Origin: Candidatus Leptovillus gracilis
Lineage (GTDB): Bacteria > Chloroflexota > Anaerolineae > Promineifilales > Promineifilaceae
Length of the DNA: 64,000 bases
Assembly (NCBI GenBank): GCA_016716065.1
Contig: JADJXA010000007.1
Span: 258,183 to 322,182, forward strand
Reading direction: 5' to 3'
Position 1 is the first letter of the stretch, and the number at the start of each line of letters is the position of its first letter. The notes under the pieces are model-generated. The model did not search any database. It saw only the letters and a list, made by a program, of their open reading frames with translations, and was not told the origin of the DNA. The position numbers and the translations under genes are program-made. Below are positions 19,747 to 28,550 of the stretch, one piece after another.

Positions 19747-19752
19747 TATAAT
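19747..19752 (+). promoter_or_regulatory. -10 box upstream of rarA
   Basis: A perfect TATAAT lies 27 bases before the rarA ATG, in the 166-base divergent gap. The expected start site would give a leader of about 20 bases. No convincing -35 hexamer is seen. Confidence 0.5.
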
Positions 19753-19778
19753 TCGGCCATCTGCAATGGTGGTGAAAC

Positions 19779-21182
19779 ATGGACCTATTCGCGCAAAGTC
19801 GTAAAGCCCAAATCGAAAAAGAATCGCCGCTGGCGAACCGGATGCGGCCGCGCAGCCTGGACGAATACGCCGGGCAGGAACACATCATCGGGCACGGCCG
19901 TTTGCTGCGCCGCGCCATCCAGGCCGACCAACTCTCGTCGCTCATCTTTTATGGCCCGCCGGGGACCGGCAAGACCACCCTGGCCCGCGTTATCTCCAAC
20001 AGCACCCAAAGCCACTTCATCACCATCAACGCCGTCCTGGCCGGCGTGAAGGAAATCCGCGAGGCCATCGCCGACGCCAAAGAGCGGCGCGATTTATATG
20101 GCCAGCGCACCACGCTTTTTGTGGACGAAGTGCATCGCTGGAACAAAGCGCAGCAAGACGCCTTGCTGCCGCACGTTGAAAACGGAACCCTTATTCTGAT
20201 TGGAGCGACGACGGAAAATCCGTATTTTGAAGTGAACAAGGCGCTGGTCAGCCGCAGCCGCATCTTCCAACTCAAGCCCCTCACCCAGGAAGATTTGCGC
20301 CAGATTGCCTACCAGGCCATCCGCGACCCGGAACGTGGGTATGGCAAACTGGCCGTCAACCTGCACCCGGAGGCATTGGACCACCTGGTAGACATTGCCA
20401 ACGGCGACGCGCGCGGCGTGCTGAACGCCCTGGAACTGGCGGTGGAGACGACGCCGCCGGACGCGCAGGGCGTCATCGTGGTGGATCTGGCCGTGGCCGA
20501 AGAATCCATCCAACGCCGCGCCGTGTTGTACGACAAGGAAGGCGATGTCCATTACGACACCATCTCCGCCTTTATTAAAAGCCTGCGCGGCTCCGACCCG
20601 GACGCGGCGATGTATTGGATGGCGAAGATGGTGTACGCCGGCGAAGATCCGCGCTTCATCTTTCGGCGGATGGCGATTCTGGCCGGTGAAGATGTGGGGT
20701 TGGCCGATCCGCAGGCGATGGCGGTGGTGGTGAGCTGCTGGGAGGCGTTTGAACGCATCGGGCTGCCGGAAGGGCGCTTCCACCTGGCGCAGGCGGCGTT
20801 GTACCTGGCGACGTGTCCGAAATCGAACAGCGCTTTTGCCTTTTTCGACGCGCTGGCGGCGGTGGAGAAGGAGCAAGAAGCCGACGTGCCCAATCACCTG
20901 AAGGATGGCAATCGGGACAAGGAGGGTTTTGGGCACGGGCAGGGTTATCTCTATCCGCACGCCTACAAAGATCATTGGGTGGCGCAGCAATATTTGCCGG
21001 AGGCGCTGCAAGGCAAGCTGTTTTACGAGCCCAGCGACCAGGGCTACGAACGGCGCATTCGGGAAGAGGTGGCGCGCAAACGGGGAAGCGCAGTTGGCGG
21101 CGATGGTGGAAAGCGGCGACTGGGGATTGGGGATTGGCGGCCTGGGCAGCGGGGAAATTTATACGACGAGTCCGGCGAATAA
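19779..21182 (+). CDS. rarA: Replication-associated recombination protein A (RarA/MgsA), N-terminal part of a frameshifted fusion
   Basis: AAA+ ATPase of the clamp-loader clade that acts at stalled replication forks. Walker A is GPPGTGKTT (about residues 57-65), Walker B-like FVDEVHRWNKAQQDALL, sensor 1 GATTENPYFEVNKAL with the arginine-finger region SRSRIF, then the RarA-specific C-terminal tetramerisation region ending YLYPHAYKDHWVAQQYLP. Normal family length is about 440 residues; here the frame runs to 467 but its last 30 residues look out of frame. Removing one G from the GGGG at 21082-21085 joins ...VARKR to EAQLAAMVE in the next frame and continues into a C-terminal domain. This suggests an ancestral RarA fusion like the one known in cyanobacteria. 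The ATPase itself looks complete. Confidence 0.9.
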   Translation: MDLFAQSRKAQIEKESPLANRMRPRSLDEYAGQEHIIGHGRLLRRAIQADQLSSLIFYGPPGTGKTTLARVISNSTQSHFITINAVLAGVKEIREAIADAKERRDLYGQRTTLFVDEVHRWNKAQQDALLPHVENGTLILIGATTENPYFEVNKALVSRSRIFQLKPLTQEDLRQIAYQAIRDPERGYGKLAVNLHPEALDHLVDIANGDARGVLNALELAVETTPPDAQGVIVVDLAVAEESIQRRAVLYDKEGDVHYDTISAFIKSLRGSDPDAAMYWMAKMVYAGEDPRFIFRRMAILAGEDVGLADPQAMAVVVSCWEAFERIGLPEGRFHLAQAALYLATCPKSNSAFAFFDALAAVEKEQEADVPNHLKDGNRDKEGFGHGQGYLYPHAYKDHWVAQQYLPEALQGKLFYEPSDQGYERRIREEVARKRGSAVGGDGGKRRLGIGDWRPGQRGNLYDESGE

Positions 21183-22047
21183 GGCGCGAGAAGCGTGGCT
21201 GCAGCGAACGATTTCGCAGGCGGGGGGCAATCTGGCGGCGCAGCGGGATAAGCTGTTTGCGTTGGCGGGGGTGCAGCGGCATCATCGGTTGTTGGACGTG
21301 AACGCGGGCAGCGGGCTGCTGACATGGGAGGCGGTGCGGCGCGCGCCGGAAGGTGGGGTGTGGGCGCTAACGCCGGACCAGCAGGCAGGCCAGGCTTTGC
21401 GGCAGATGGGGGAGCGGTTGCCGGCGGTGGAACGGCCGTTCATCCTCATTGGCGCTTTGGAAGAACTTGACTATTTGCTTGAACTGCGCGGCGAAGCGGA
21501 CCTGCGCTTCGACCGCATTCTGGCGCGCAACCTCTTCACCCAATCCGCAATCCGCAATCCGCAATCTGAAATCCGAAATCTGGCGCACTGGTTGGCGGAG
21601 GATGGGTTGATTTGCCTGGTGCAGACGATTCCGCGCCATACGCAGCGGTTGTACGAGCTGGTGGATTGGACTGGGCAGGAGGAACTGCGGGCAAAGGTGG
21701 TCGCTGCAGAAGAGGCGATTTATCATGACCCGGCCGATCCATTGGTGAATTGGGGGGAGGCGGAGTTGGAAACGGCCGTGCGCGTGGCTGGTCTGGACGC
21801 ACGGTTAGTCGTGGAGCGGCAGACAGAACAGCGACAAATTACCCAGAGTCAACTGGCGCGTTGGTTTGGCGTGGATGGCGGCCGGCCGAGTTATGGCGAG
21901 CGGCTGGCGGCGGAGGGTTTGTCGGGAGTGGAAGTGGAGCAGGTGGCGGGTTTGTATCGGCGGGGGTTGGAGGGGAAGGTGGTGGGGTGGGGAACGGCCG
22001 TGTGTTTTGTGTTGGCCGGCAACAAACATACTAATTCTGTTTGTTAA
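21085..22047 (+). pseudogene. Methyltransferase-like C-terminal domain of the RarA fusion, out of frame
   Basis: This continuation reads EAQLAAMVESGDW..., then AREAWLQRTISQAGG and a Rossmann-type motif LLDVNAGSGLLTWEAVRR that matches the glycine-rich SAM-binding loop of class I methyltransferases. Cyanobacterial RarA proteins are known to carry an extra C-terminal domain of this length. It has no start codon or ribosome-binding site of its own at the junction, so it is either expressed by frameshifting, lost, or hidden by a one-base sequencing error. Two heptamer arrays lie in it: one encodes DWGLGIGG (21118-21138) and one SAIRNPQSEIRN (21542-21583), both probably inserted linkers. The function of the domain is unknown. 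Confidence 0.6.
21542..21583. repeat. Heptamer array inside the RarA-fusion domain
   Basis: Six consecutive 7-bp units (AATCCGC x3, AATCTGA, AATCCGA, AATCTGG). It encodes an Ile-Arg-Asn-Pro-Gln-Ser-like linker between two domain segments. It belongs to the same repeat style as arrays at 37545, 39920, 42639, 47789, 47829 and 61622. Confidence 0.75.
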
Positions 22048-22279
22048 TCAGATCGTTTCTATAACCACCATTTGCCAGAAATGGTATCCTAAACGTTGGG
22101 AGGCCAAATTGGCAAATTAATGAATTGTCCATTGTTGACAGAACAGCCTCAGAGCCATTATAGTTTGAGTACTTACTCGTCCACCAAAAATCAAAACGCT
22201 ATAAAACTCGCGGAATTGCCACCATGATATTTTCGAGACGAGCGGCTCTTTCAAACACAAGGGAGATCACACACTTGTA

Positions 22280-23626
22280 ATGTACCCAACCACCATTCGT
22301 AGTCAGTTTATAAACTATTATCAAGGTATGGGTTTTGAGCTTTTGCCCAGAGCTTCTATGTTGCACAACACAATTCCCATGTCTTTTGTCATGAGCGCCG
22401 GGTTGGTTCAAGTAGAATCTTCTTTAGCCCAGATCAGTCGAGACCCTACAAATAAATATGTTCTCATACAAAAGTGTTTTCGCCATTTTGATTTAGATCG
22501 GGTTGGACAAGACGATCTTCACTTGAGTCTTTTTGAAATGCCGGGCGCTTTTGTATTTGAAAAAAACGCTAAAGAAAAAGCAATTATTGCTATGTGGCAG
22601 TTAGCCACGAGCGTGCTGGGAATTAATCCTTCTAAAATTTGGGTGACCTATTTTGAGGGGGACCAAGTTTCCGGCGAGGTTCAAGAAAAGGACACATTAA
22701 CATATCAAACATGGTTAAACTTGGGATTAAACCAGGAGCGTATTGTTGGGCGAGATGCAGATCATAATTACTGGTTACAGAGTGATAGCTTAAGAACTGA
22801 CGTTTCTGAATTACGCAAAGCAGGCCCTAACACGGAGATGTTCTTTGACCGAGATCGGGCGTTAGCCTGTGGTCATACCTGCCAACCGGGGTGTCGCTGT
22901 GGGCGATTTATTGAATTTGCCAATACCTTGTTTATTTCATACCAATTACGACCGCAGCACAATCGCTTTGAACCCTTAGCCATCCCTTTTGTTGAGACTG
23001 TGATTGGAACAGAACGGGTTGCAATGATTACCCAGGGAGTATCTTCCGTTTTCGAGACAACCGATTTTGTCCCGATTATCAACTTAATCCAAGGGTATGT
23101 TACCAATAAAGATATTTCTCAAGATTTATATACTTCCAGCATACGCATAATAGCGGATCATCTTCGGGCATTATGTGTACTGGTTGCTGATGGTGCGCCA
23201 CCGCCGGGGAAGAACGGCCGTGAACGCATCATCAAACTCCTTATTCGCCAGCTAATCACCCGGCGGATCATTTTGGGCATTGAAACCGATACGTTTTTAC
23301 CTGATGCTTTACATGTGGCTGCCTCGACTTTTTCTCCAGAAGAAATGCCCACCGGGACTATTCCCAGAGTCACGGCTTACTTTGCCTATGAGTCATCTCG
23401 ATTCGAGCAGACTATTGCCCAGGGCTTTCGCAAACTGAAAAAGCTGCTCACCTGTAATCACGGCAGATCCCTAAACGGTAGAGAAATCGTGACATTGGAA
23501 AAACAATGGGGCTTACCAATATTACTTATTGAAAACCAGTTAAATCAACATGGCTTGGTGTTCGCCAGGCAAGATTATTTATGTGAATTAAGCACATGGA
23601 ACACAACAGCCAAAACGTCTCATTGA
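22280..23626 (+). CDS. Stand-alone alanyl-tRNA-synthetase-like protein (catalytic core plus helical domain only)
   Basis: 448 residues matching the N-terminal half of class IIc alanyl-tRNA synthetase. Motif 1 region is TIRSQFINYYQGMGFELLPRASM. Motif 2 region has QKCFR and LFEMPGAFVF, keeping the conserved arginine. The motif 3 region is ETVIGTERVAMITQG with its arginine, followed by SSVFETTDF. The tail (DHLRALCVLVADG, GRERIIKLLIRQ, ESSRFEQTI) matches the helical tRNA-acceptor-binding domain. The editing domain, the HxxxH site and the C-Ala domain of the usual ~870-residue enzyme are missing. The length resembles the active E. coli 1-461 fragment known from the literature. It is 15 bases before the sensor kinase in the same AT-rich operon, so it is probably a specialised paralog, not the housekeeping synthetase. 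Substrate unknown. Confidence 0.8.
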   Translation: MYPTTIRSQFINYYQGMGFELLPRASMLHNTIPMSFVMSAGLVQVESSLAQISRDPTNKYVLIQKCFRHFDLDRVGQDDLHLSLFEMPGAFVFEKNAKEKAIIAMWQLATSVLGINPSKIWVTYFEGDQVSGEVQEKDTLTYQTWLNLGLNQERIVGRDADHNYWLQSDSLRTDVSELRKAGPNTEMFFDRDRALACGHTCQPGCRCGRFIEFANTLFISYQLRPQHNRFEPLAIPFVETVIGTERVAMITQGVSSVFETTDFVPIINLIQGYVTNKDISQDLYTSSIRIIADHLRALCVLVADGAPPPGKNGRERIIKLLIRQLITRRIILGIETDTFLPDALHVAASTFSPEEMPTGTIPRVTAYFAYESSRFEQTIAQGFRKLKKLLTCNHGRSLNGREIVTLEKQWGLPILLIENQLNQHGLVFARQDYLCELSTWNTTAKTSH

Positions 23627-23641
23627 CAAAGGGGTGAGGAA

Positions 23642-26431
23642 ATGGCAAAGATTGAGTTCAGCAATCTTAAAGAAGGTATCAAGCAACATCTTAAAAAATT
23701 ATGCACGGAGTTGGGGGCGGACCTGGTCACATTCTATTTTTATGATAAACCCTCTAACCAATTTTTCTTTCCGGTTAGTTATGGTTTATACGACGAAGAG
23801 GATTTTGAACGCGGAATACCCAATATGAACCGCCCGCTGGGACAGGTTGCTCAAAAGAGCCGCGAAGTGTTTGCCGAAGACGTTAACGTGTCGGGATTGG
23901 CTGGGCCATTCTCTTATAATGAGAAAGTTGCCTCTTTGGCTGCGTTACCACTGAAGCGTAAAAAAGATGTGTTCGGGGTCGTGTTTATTAATTATCGTCA
24001 GGCCCATTCCTTTCCAGAAGAAGAGCAAAAGCGGATTCGACAAACAGTCAACAGCTTTGCCTCAGAAATTACTCGCCTAACCCAACAAATCAACACAAAC
24101 AATCTTGTGCCAGCAGCTATTACGAAAGAGATTCAATGGGTATATGAAAATACAATCTTGCAAGAAATAGCTCACAAAGCGGTCGGCGTTTTAGAAGATT
24201 CTACAATTATCATATGGCTTCCAGATAAAAAGACACTGCGTTGTCGGGTTATTTCTGGCGTCAGCATGTTGGCGCAAAATGTGCCACTCATTGACGTAAC
24301 TACCCGCGACCCGGTGGCGCGTGCATTTAAGCAAGGCAAATCTGTCTCCATTGATGATGCGCGCAAAATCAGAGGTTTTGTGTTGGCCGACCTGCGTGAC
24401 GATCTTCGGTGGCGAGCCATTGAAGCTGTACCCATCCGAAATTCGCAAAACGAAACTTTGGGTGTCATCGCCGCTTACGCGACAGTGCATTTGAAATTCA
24501 CCCTACATGAAAAGGCGATCCTCCGCGCATTGGCCGAATCTGCTGCCTATAATCTGGAAAATGAGAAGAAGATAGATTCCTTAAACGCCTTACATGCCCT
24601 GGGTACACGCCTTACGCTGCCTCTCAATCTGAAAGAAACACTCAGTGAAATTGTTACTTCAACACCTCGCGTAATTGGCGTAGATATTTGTACCATTCAC
24701 CTTTACGATGCGGCTAAACAAGAATTTGAGGACGTGGACAAATCGGCCGTCTATGGCGCAAGCGCCCAAAACATGAATAAACCTGGCAAAGGAGGGGTGG
24801 CGCACCGGGTGATTGAGCGCACCTGGGTACTTTCCGAAGATGTTCCCGATGAAACGTTTGACGCTTCAAGCACGTTTGTGCGTCAAGAAAATGTCAGAGC
24901 CTATGCTGGTGTAAGCCTTCAGGTTGTAAACGAACCGGTAGGGGTAATGTTTGTTAGCTACCGACAACCGCACAAATTTTCGGCCGATGAACGAACACTG
25001 CTTCGCACCATCAGCTTTTATGCTGCTACTGCCATTTATGTGGCTAAACTGTTTGAGCAGCGCGACGCTTTTGCAGAAATTGCGCGTGATATTACAAACG
25101 CTCACAACCGCACCGAGCTGCTCGCTGTCGTATTGGATCGCTCTTTGGAACTTCTGGGTAGTGAATATGGCGCTATTGGCCTTTACAATGCAGAGACCAA
25201 AGAAATCCGCATTGAATATGCGGTGGGTACGGAAGCGCACGTTATTCCGGCAACGATAGGGCTAACCCAATTAGCCATACGAACCGGTCAGCCTGTCCGT
25301 GTTGATGACGTGCGGCAAGAAGTGAATTATTTTAGCCGCCGCCCGGACACCCGTTCCGAACTGGATGTACCGCTTAAGCGAGGGGAGCAGGTTATTGGCG
25401 TTTTGAACGTTGAAACATCTCGTCTGGCTGCTTATACGGAGGAACACGAAAAGTTAGCCTTCGCCCTGGCGGCGCAAACTGTGGTCGCTTTGGATAAGAT
25501 CGAGCTTTTAGAACAAACTCAGGCTGAGCTGAATCGGCGCGTTGCTGATATTGAGGTCTTGCAAGAAGTTTATGGCGCGTTAGAAACGGAAGAGTTGGAG
25601 GATAGCCTGTCTAATTTGGTCACACGGACATTGGCATTAACTGGGGCGGATTATGGCGCTATTTATTTGCTAGACCGCAGCGCTTCAGAGCCTATGTTAT
25701 TGTTGGCGGCTTTGCCGGAAGGTCGGGCTACTGAAGATCAACGACAGGAACGAATTTCAGTTAACAACAGCAAGGGCATTCTGCCTCACGTGGTCAATAC
25801 AGGTAAATCCTATCGCAGTGATAATGTTCTAGAAGATGAACACTATTTTGCAATCCATGCCGATACCCGCTCAGAATTAATTGCGCCGCTCGTTTTTAAT
25901 AACCGCGTCTATGGCGCAATTGATTTAGAAAGCACACAACTGAATTGGTTTAATGAACGGGAAGAGCAGTTGGTACAGGCGATTGCGGGGGCAGCAGCCG
26001 CGGCCGTGCGCCAGGTTCACTTGTTTGAAGACCTGGAAGAAGTGAATCGCTTAAGTGAACAGCTTAACAGCACGTCATTTAAAAAGGTTCAGGAAGTGTT
26101 GGAGTTGATTCATCGCTCGGCCAACAAACTGATGGACACCAATAATATGTACATTGCTTTGTACGATGATTATTCGGATGTGGTCAGGTTTGGTTTGATG
26201 TATGAGTTAGGAGAAAAGGTTGACGTCGAGACAGATTACAGGTACCAACCGCGGAAGGCGGGACAAGGCAAAACCGAAGAAATCATCCACACCAAAAAGC
26301 CAATCTTTCATCCAACAGGCAAAGAACATTGGGGTTGGTATAAAGAAAAAGAGGGACGCATAGATTATTCAGAAGGAGAAGCTAAAGCGGCTTCTTGGAT
26401 TGGTGTGCCGATGCTACCAATGACAAGGTGA
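23642..26431 (+). CDS. Multi-GAF sensor histidine kinase, N-terminal part (frameshifted)
   Basis: 929 residues composed of about six GAF-like sensor domains in tandem (roughly 5-150, 175-305, 325-470, 475-625, 630-790 and an incomplete one from 810). Repeated signatures are VAHRVIERT, SRSELDVPLKRGEQVIGVLNVE and RSELIAPLVFNNRVYGAIDLES. There is no transmembrane segment, so it is cytosolic. No bilin-binding cysteine context was recognised. The frame stops at 26431 inside a GAF domain just after SWIGVPML. The continuation VIGVVATYHP lies in the next frame, so a one-base loss near 26412-26420 has split the gene. GGTGAGGA precedes the ATG. The ligand cannot be inferred. Confidence 0.82.
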   Translation: MAKIEFSNLKEGIKQHLKKLCTELGADLVTFYFYDKPSNQFFFPVSYGLYDEEDFERGIPNMNRPLGQVAQKSREVFAEDVNVSGLAGPFSYNEKVASLAALPLKRKKDVFGVVFINYRQAHSFPEEEQKRIRQTVNSFASEITRLTQQINTNNLVPAAITKEIQWVYENTILQEIAHKAVGVLEDSTIIIWLPDKKTLRCRVISGVSMLAQNVPLIDVTTRDPVARAFKQGKSVSIDDARKIRGFVLADLRDDLRWRAIEAVPIRNSQNETLGVIAAYATVHLKFTLHEKAILRALAESAAYNLENEKKIDSLNALHALGTRLTLPLNLKETLSEIVTSTPRVIGVDICTIHLYDAAKQEFEDVDKSAVYGASAQNMNKPGKGGVAHRVIERTWVLSEDVPDETFDASSTFVRQENVRAYAGVSLQVVNEPVGVMFVSYRQPHKFSADERTLLRTISFYAATAIYVAKLFEQRDAFAEIARDITNAHNRTELLAVVLDRSLELLGSEYGAIGLYNAETKEIRIEYAVGTEAHVIPATIGLTQLAIRTGQPVRVDDVRQEVNYFSRRPDTRSELDVPLKRGEQVIGVLNVETSRLAAYTEEHEKLAFALAAQTVVALDKIELLEQTQAELNRRVADIEVLQEVYGALETEELEDSLSNLVTRTLALTGADYGAIYLLDRSASEPMLLLAALPEGRATEDQRQERISVNNSKGILPHVVNTGKSYRSDNVLEDEHYFAIHADTRSELIAPLVFNNRVYGAIDLESTQLNWFNEREEQLVQAIAGAAAAAVRQVHLFEDLEEVNRLSEQLNSTSFKKVQEVLELIHRSANKLMDTNNMYIALYDDYSDVVRFGLMYELGEKVDVETDYRYQPRKAGQGKTEEIIHTKKPIFHPTGKEHWGWYKEKEGRIDYSEGEAKAASWIGVPMLPMTR

Positions 26432-27795
26432 TAGGCGTAGTCGCTACCTACCACCCTTCAGCTGATTACGTGTACAGCCGAGACGATCTGACCAGCTTGC
26501 AAGCCATGGCCAACCAGGCGGCTATTGCCATCAGCAATGTGCGGCTGGCGCAGCAGCGCCAACTGCGCGAAATGGGGCAGTTGCTCTCAGCCAACATTTA
26601 CCTTGCGGAAAAAGAATTGCTGGAAATCATCTATAAACAAACCAGCCAGCTTATGGATACAAAGGAAATGTATGTTGCTCTCTACGACATAGCAACCGAT
26701 ATGGTCCGCTTTGGTCTGGCCTTTCAAGGGGGCAAGCGTGCCGATGTGGAAACCGACCCCCATTGGCAGCCGCGGCGGGCAGGTTCTGGCCGAACAGAAT
26801 GGATTATCAAATACAAAGCACCATTGTTCCATCCAACTGGAGAGATCGGTAAGGGCTGGTATGCTCAGGAAGGCCGCAAAGAATATATTGGTACTGATTT
26901 GGGCTGTTGGGTTGGCGTGCCAATGATCGTGAACAGTGATCAGGTTGTGGGAGTGATAAGCGTCTGGCAACCTGATAAAGAATATGCGTATGATGGACAT
27001 GATCTGGGGCTGCTGCAAACTCTGGCAGACACGGCGGCCAGCGCCCTTAATAATGCGCGTCGCTATCGCGAGTCACAGGCGCAGCAAGAATTGGCGGCCC
27101 TGGGCACAGCCATGAGCGCCATCCAGCATCGCATCAACAACACACTCAATATTGTTTCGCCTAATGTCACCCGGCTGCGCAAGCGCGTCCATGGTGATCC
27201 CGAAACGCAAGAAATTCTGGACATCATTGACAGGAATGTGAGTTACACCTCACAAATCATCCACCGCATCCAGGCGGCGCTGCGCGGCGAGCGACAGATA
27301 GTGGACATTAACGCCATTCTTTATGAAGTTGCTCAACAGGCAGAACAACATTGGCTAACTGAAACTACAGGACCCACTGAGGTTAGCCTTGACTTTGACA
27401 ACGCTATTCCTCTGTTTGAAGGTCCTCTGGGCCAGCTCTCTGAATTATTTACGAATTTAGCCCACAATGCCTGTCGCGCGATGGCTCAGGGCGGAATGCT
27501 TAAGATTCATAGTAAGCTGGACAACAACATAATTTATATAAAGGTCATAGACACCGGTTCAGGTATAGCCGATTCCATATTGCCTCGTCTTTTTACCAGA
27601 CCAATACCGACTAAAGAGGCTGGAGGCACGTCTGGCCTGGGACTATATCTGGGAGCATTGATAACGCAAAGCCTGGGTGGTGATATAGAAGTTGAGGATA
27701 CTGGGCAGAATGGGACCACTATGTTAGTACGTATACCGCTACCTCATGTTAGCAAGGAGGCGTGGAGAGATGAAGATGCGAATCTTGTTGATTGA
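26395..27795 (+). CDS. Sensor histidine kinase, C-terminal part: GAF, dimerisation helix and HATPase (out of frame with N-terminal part)
   Basis: The meaningful sequence starts near 26419 (NDKVIGVVATYHP) and completes the interrupted GAF domain. A further GAF domain follows (about residues 60-215). A dimerisation helix with LGTAMSAIQHRINNTLN contains the likely phospho-acceptor histidine. The catalytic ATPase domain has the N box ELFTNLAHNACRAM, G1 VIDTGSGI and G2 GLGLYLGALI. All kinase motifs look functional. It overlaps the next receiver gene by 26 bases, which argues for one polycistronic unit. The ATG at 26395 has no convincing ribosome-binding site and is probably an accident of the break. 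Confidence 0.8.
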   Translation: MDWCADATNDKVIGVVATYHPSADYVYSRDDLTSLQAMANQAAIAISNVRLAQQRQLREMGQLLSANIYLAEKELLEIIYKQTSQLMDTKEMYVALYDIATDMVRFGLAFQGGKRADVETDPHWQPRRAGSGRTEWIIKYKAPLFHPTGEIGKGWYAQEGRKEYIGTDLGCWVGVPMIVNSDQVVGVISVWQPDKEYAYDGHDLGLLQTLADTAASALNNARRYRESQAQQELAALGTAMSAIQHRINNTLNIVSPNVTRLRKRVHGDPETQEILDIIDRNVSYTSQIIHRIQAALRGERQIVDINAILYEVAQQAEQHWLTETTGPTEVSLDFDNAIPLFEGPLGQLSELFTNLAHNACRAMAQGGMLKIHSKLDNNIIYIKVIDTGSGIADSILPRLFTRPIPTKEAGGTSGLGLYLGALITQSLGGDIEVEDTGQNGTTMLVRIPLPHVSKEAWRDEDANLVD

Positions 27796-28114
27796 TGATG
27801 AACCACGGTGGATTGATTTTGCGCGCCGTGATCTCGAATCTTTTGAGATTGTCGTCGCCAAAAGTTTTGAAGAGGCTGTGGCCGAATTAGAGCAAGATCA
27901 ATTTGATCTGGTTATTGCCAGTTCTCGATGGCTCAAAGTTCTCGAACTGATTCAGGAAAAGTTCGCTGAAAAACGAGTTATGGTAACAACGATCAAACCA
28001 ACCCCAGAAGAAGCCTTGTTCGCTTATCGTCGGGGAGCGGTAGATTACATTTCAAAATCGTTTGCCAGTCAAGAGCTATTGGAACACGTTAAAAAAGTCG
28101 TGCCAGCAGTATAA
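27770..28114 (+). CDS. Degenerate receiver-domain protein lacking the phospho-acceptor Asp
   Basis: A single receiver (CheY-like) domain of about 114 residues. The start is taken at 27770 (MKMRILLIDDEPRW) because AAGGAGG lies about ten bases upstream. The acidic pair after strand 1 (IDDE) is present and the conserved lysine appears in YISKSF. The strand 3 position that normally carries the phosphorylated aspartate reads FDLVIASSRW, with Ala/Ser in place of Asp. It is therefore probably a pseudo-receiver that binds partners without being phosphorylated. It overlaps the kinase gene by 26 bases and precedes a normal receiver by nine bases. Confidence 0.78.
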   Translation: MKMRILLIDDEPRWIDFARRDLESFEIVVAKSFEEAVAELEQDQFDLVIASSRWLKVLELIQEKFAEKRVMVTTIKPTPEEALFAYRRGAVDYISKSFASQELLEHVKKVVPAV

Positions 28115-28123
28115 GGGGGAGCG

Positions 28124-28537
28124 ATGTTTCGAGAAACCCACAGTGTTCTGGTCGTGGATGATGTGAACGATTGGCGAATCACGATACGCGGTTTGTTGCA
28201 AGATGAAGGGTACCGTGTTCAGGTAGCTGAAACTGCTGAAGAGGCATTGGCATTTTTGGAGGCGGATCGCTTTGATTTGGCGGTTATTGACATACGTCTG
28301 GATGAAACCAATGAAGATGACACTGAAGGCATAACCCTGGCGGAAAATATCTATCTGCAATGGCCTGAAGTCAGAATTATCATTATTACTGGTTATGATA
28401 CGTCTGGCACATTAGACAAAGCGATGAAACCAACACCTACCGGCCGTCTGGTCCACGATTACATCCTGAAAAAGGATACGCATACACACCTTTTGCCGAC
28501 GATTCGGCAGGCATTAAACGAGCCAGCTAATCTGTAG
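28124..28537 (+). CDS. Single-domain response regulator (receiver only)
   Basis: 137 residues forming one complete receiver domain. The acidic pocket is VVDDVND, the phospho-acceptor Asp lies in LAVIDIRLDE, the conserved Thr/Ser in IIITGYD and the Lys in YILKKD. No output domain follows, so it may act as a phosphate shuttle between the multi-GAF kinase and the two following receiver-effector proteins (inference). GGGGGAG precedes the ATG. It shares the IRLDE sequence and the -GLLxDEGY- helix with the next two proteins, which indicates recent paralogy. Confidence 0.85.
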   Translation: MFRETHSVLVVDDVNDWRITIRGLLQDEGYRVQVAETAEEALAFLEADRFDLAVIDIRLDETNEDDTEGITLAENIYLQWPEVRIIIITGYDTSGTLDKAMKPTPTGRLVHDYILKKDTHTHLLPTIRQALNEPANL

Positions 28538-28550
28538 GTTGATAAGCAAC

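Noticed and set aside
26395..26430. ATG at 26395 as a true separate start for the kinase gene
   Set aside because: The first eight codons (MDWCADAT) are the out-of-frame reading of WIGVPMLP and there is no ribosome-binding site; it is better explained as one gene with an indel.
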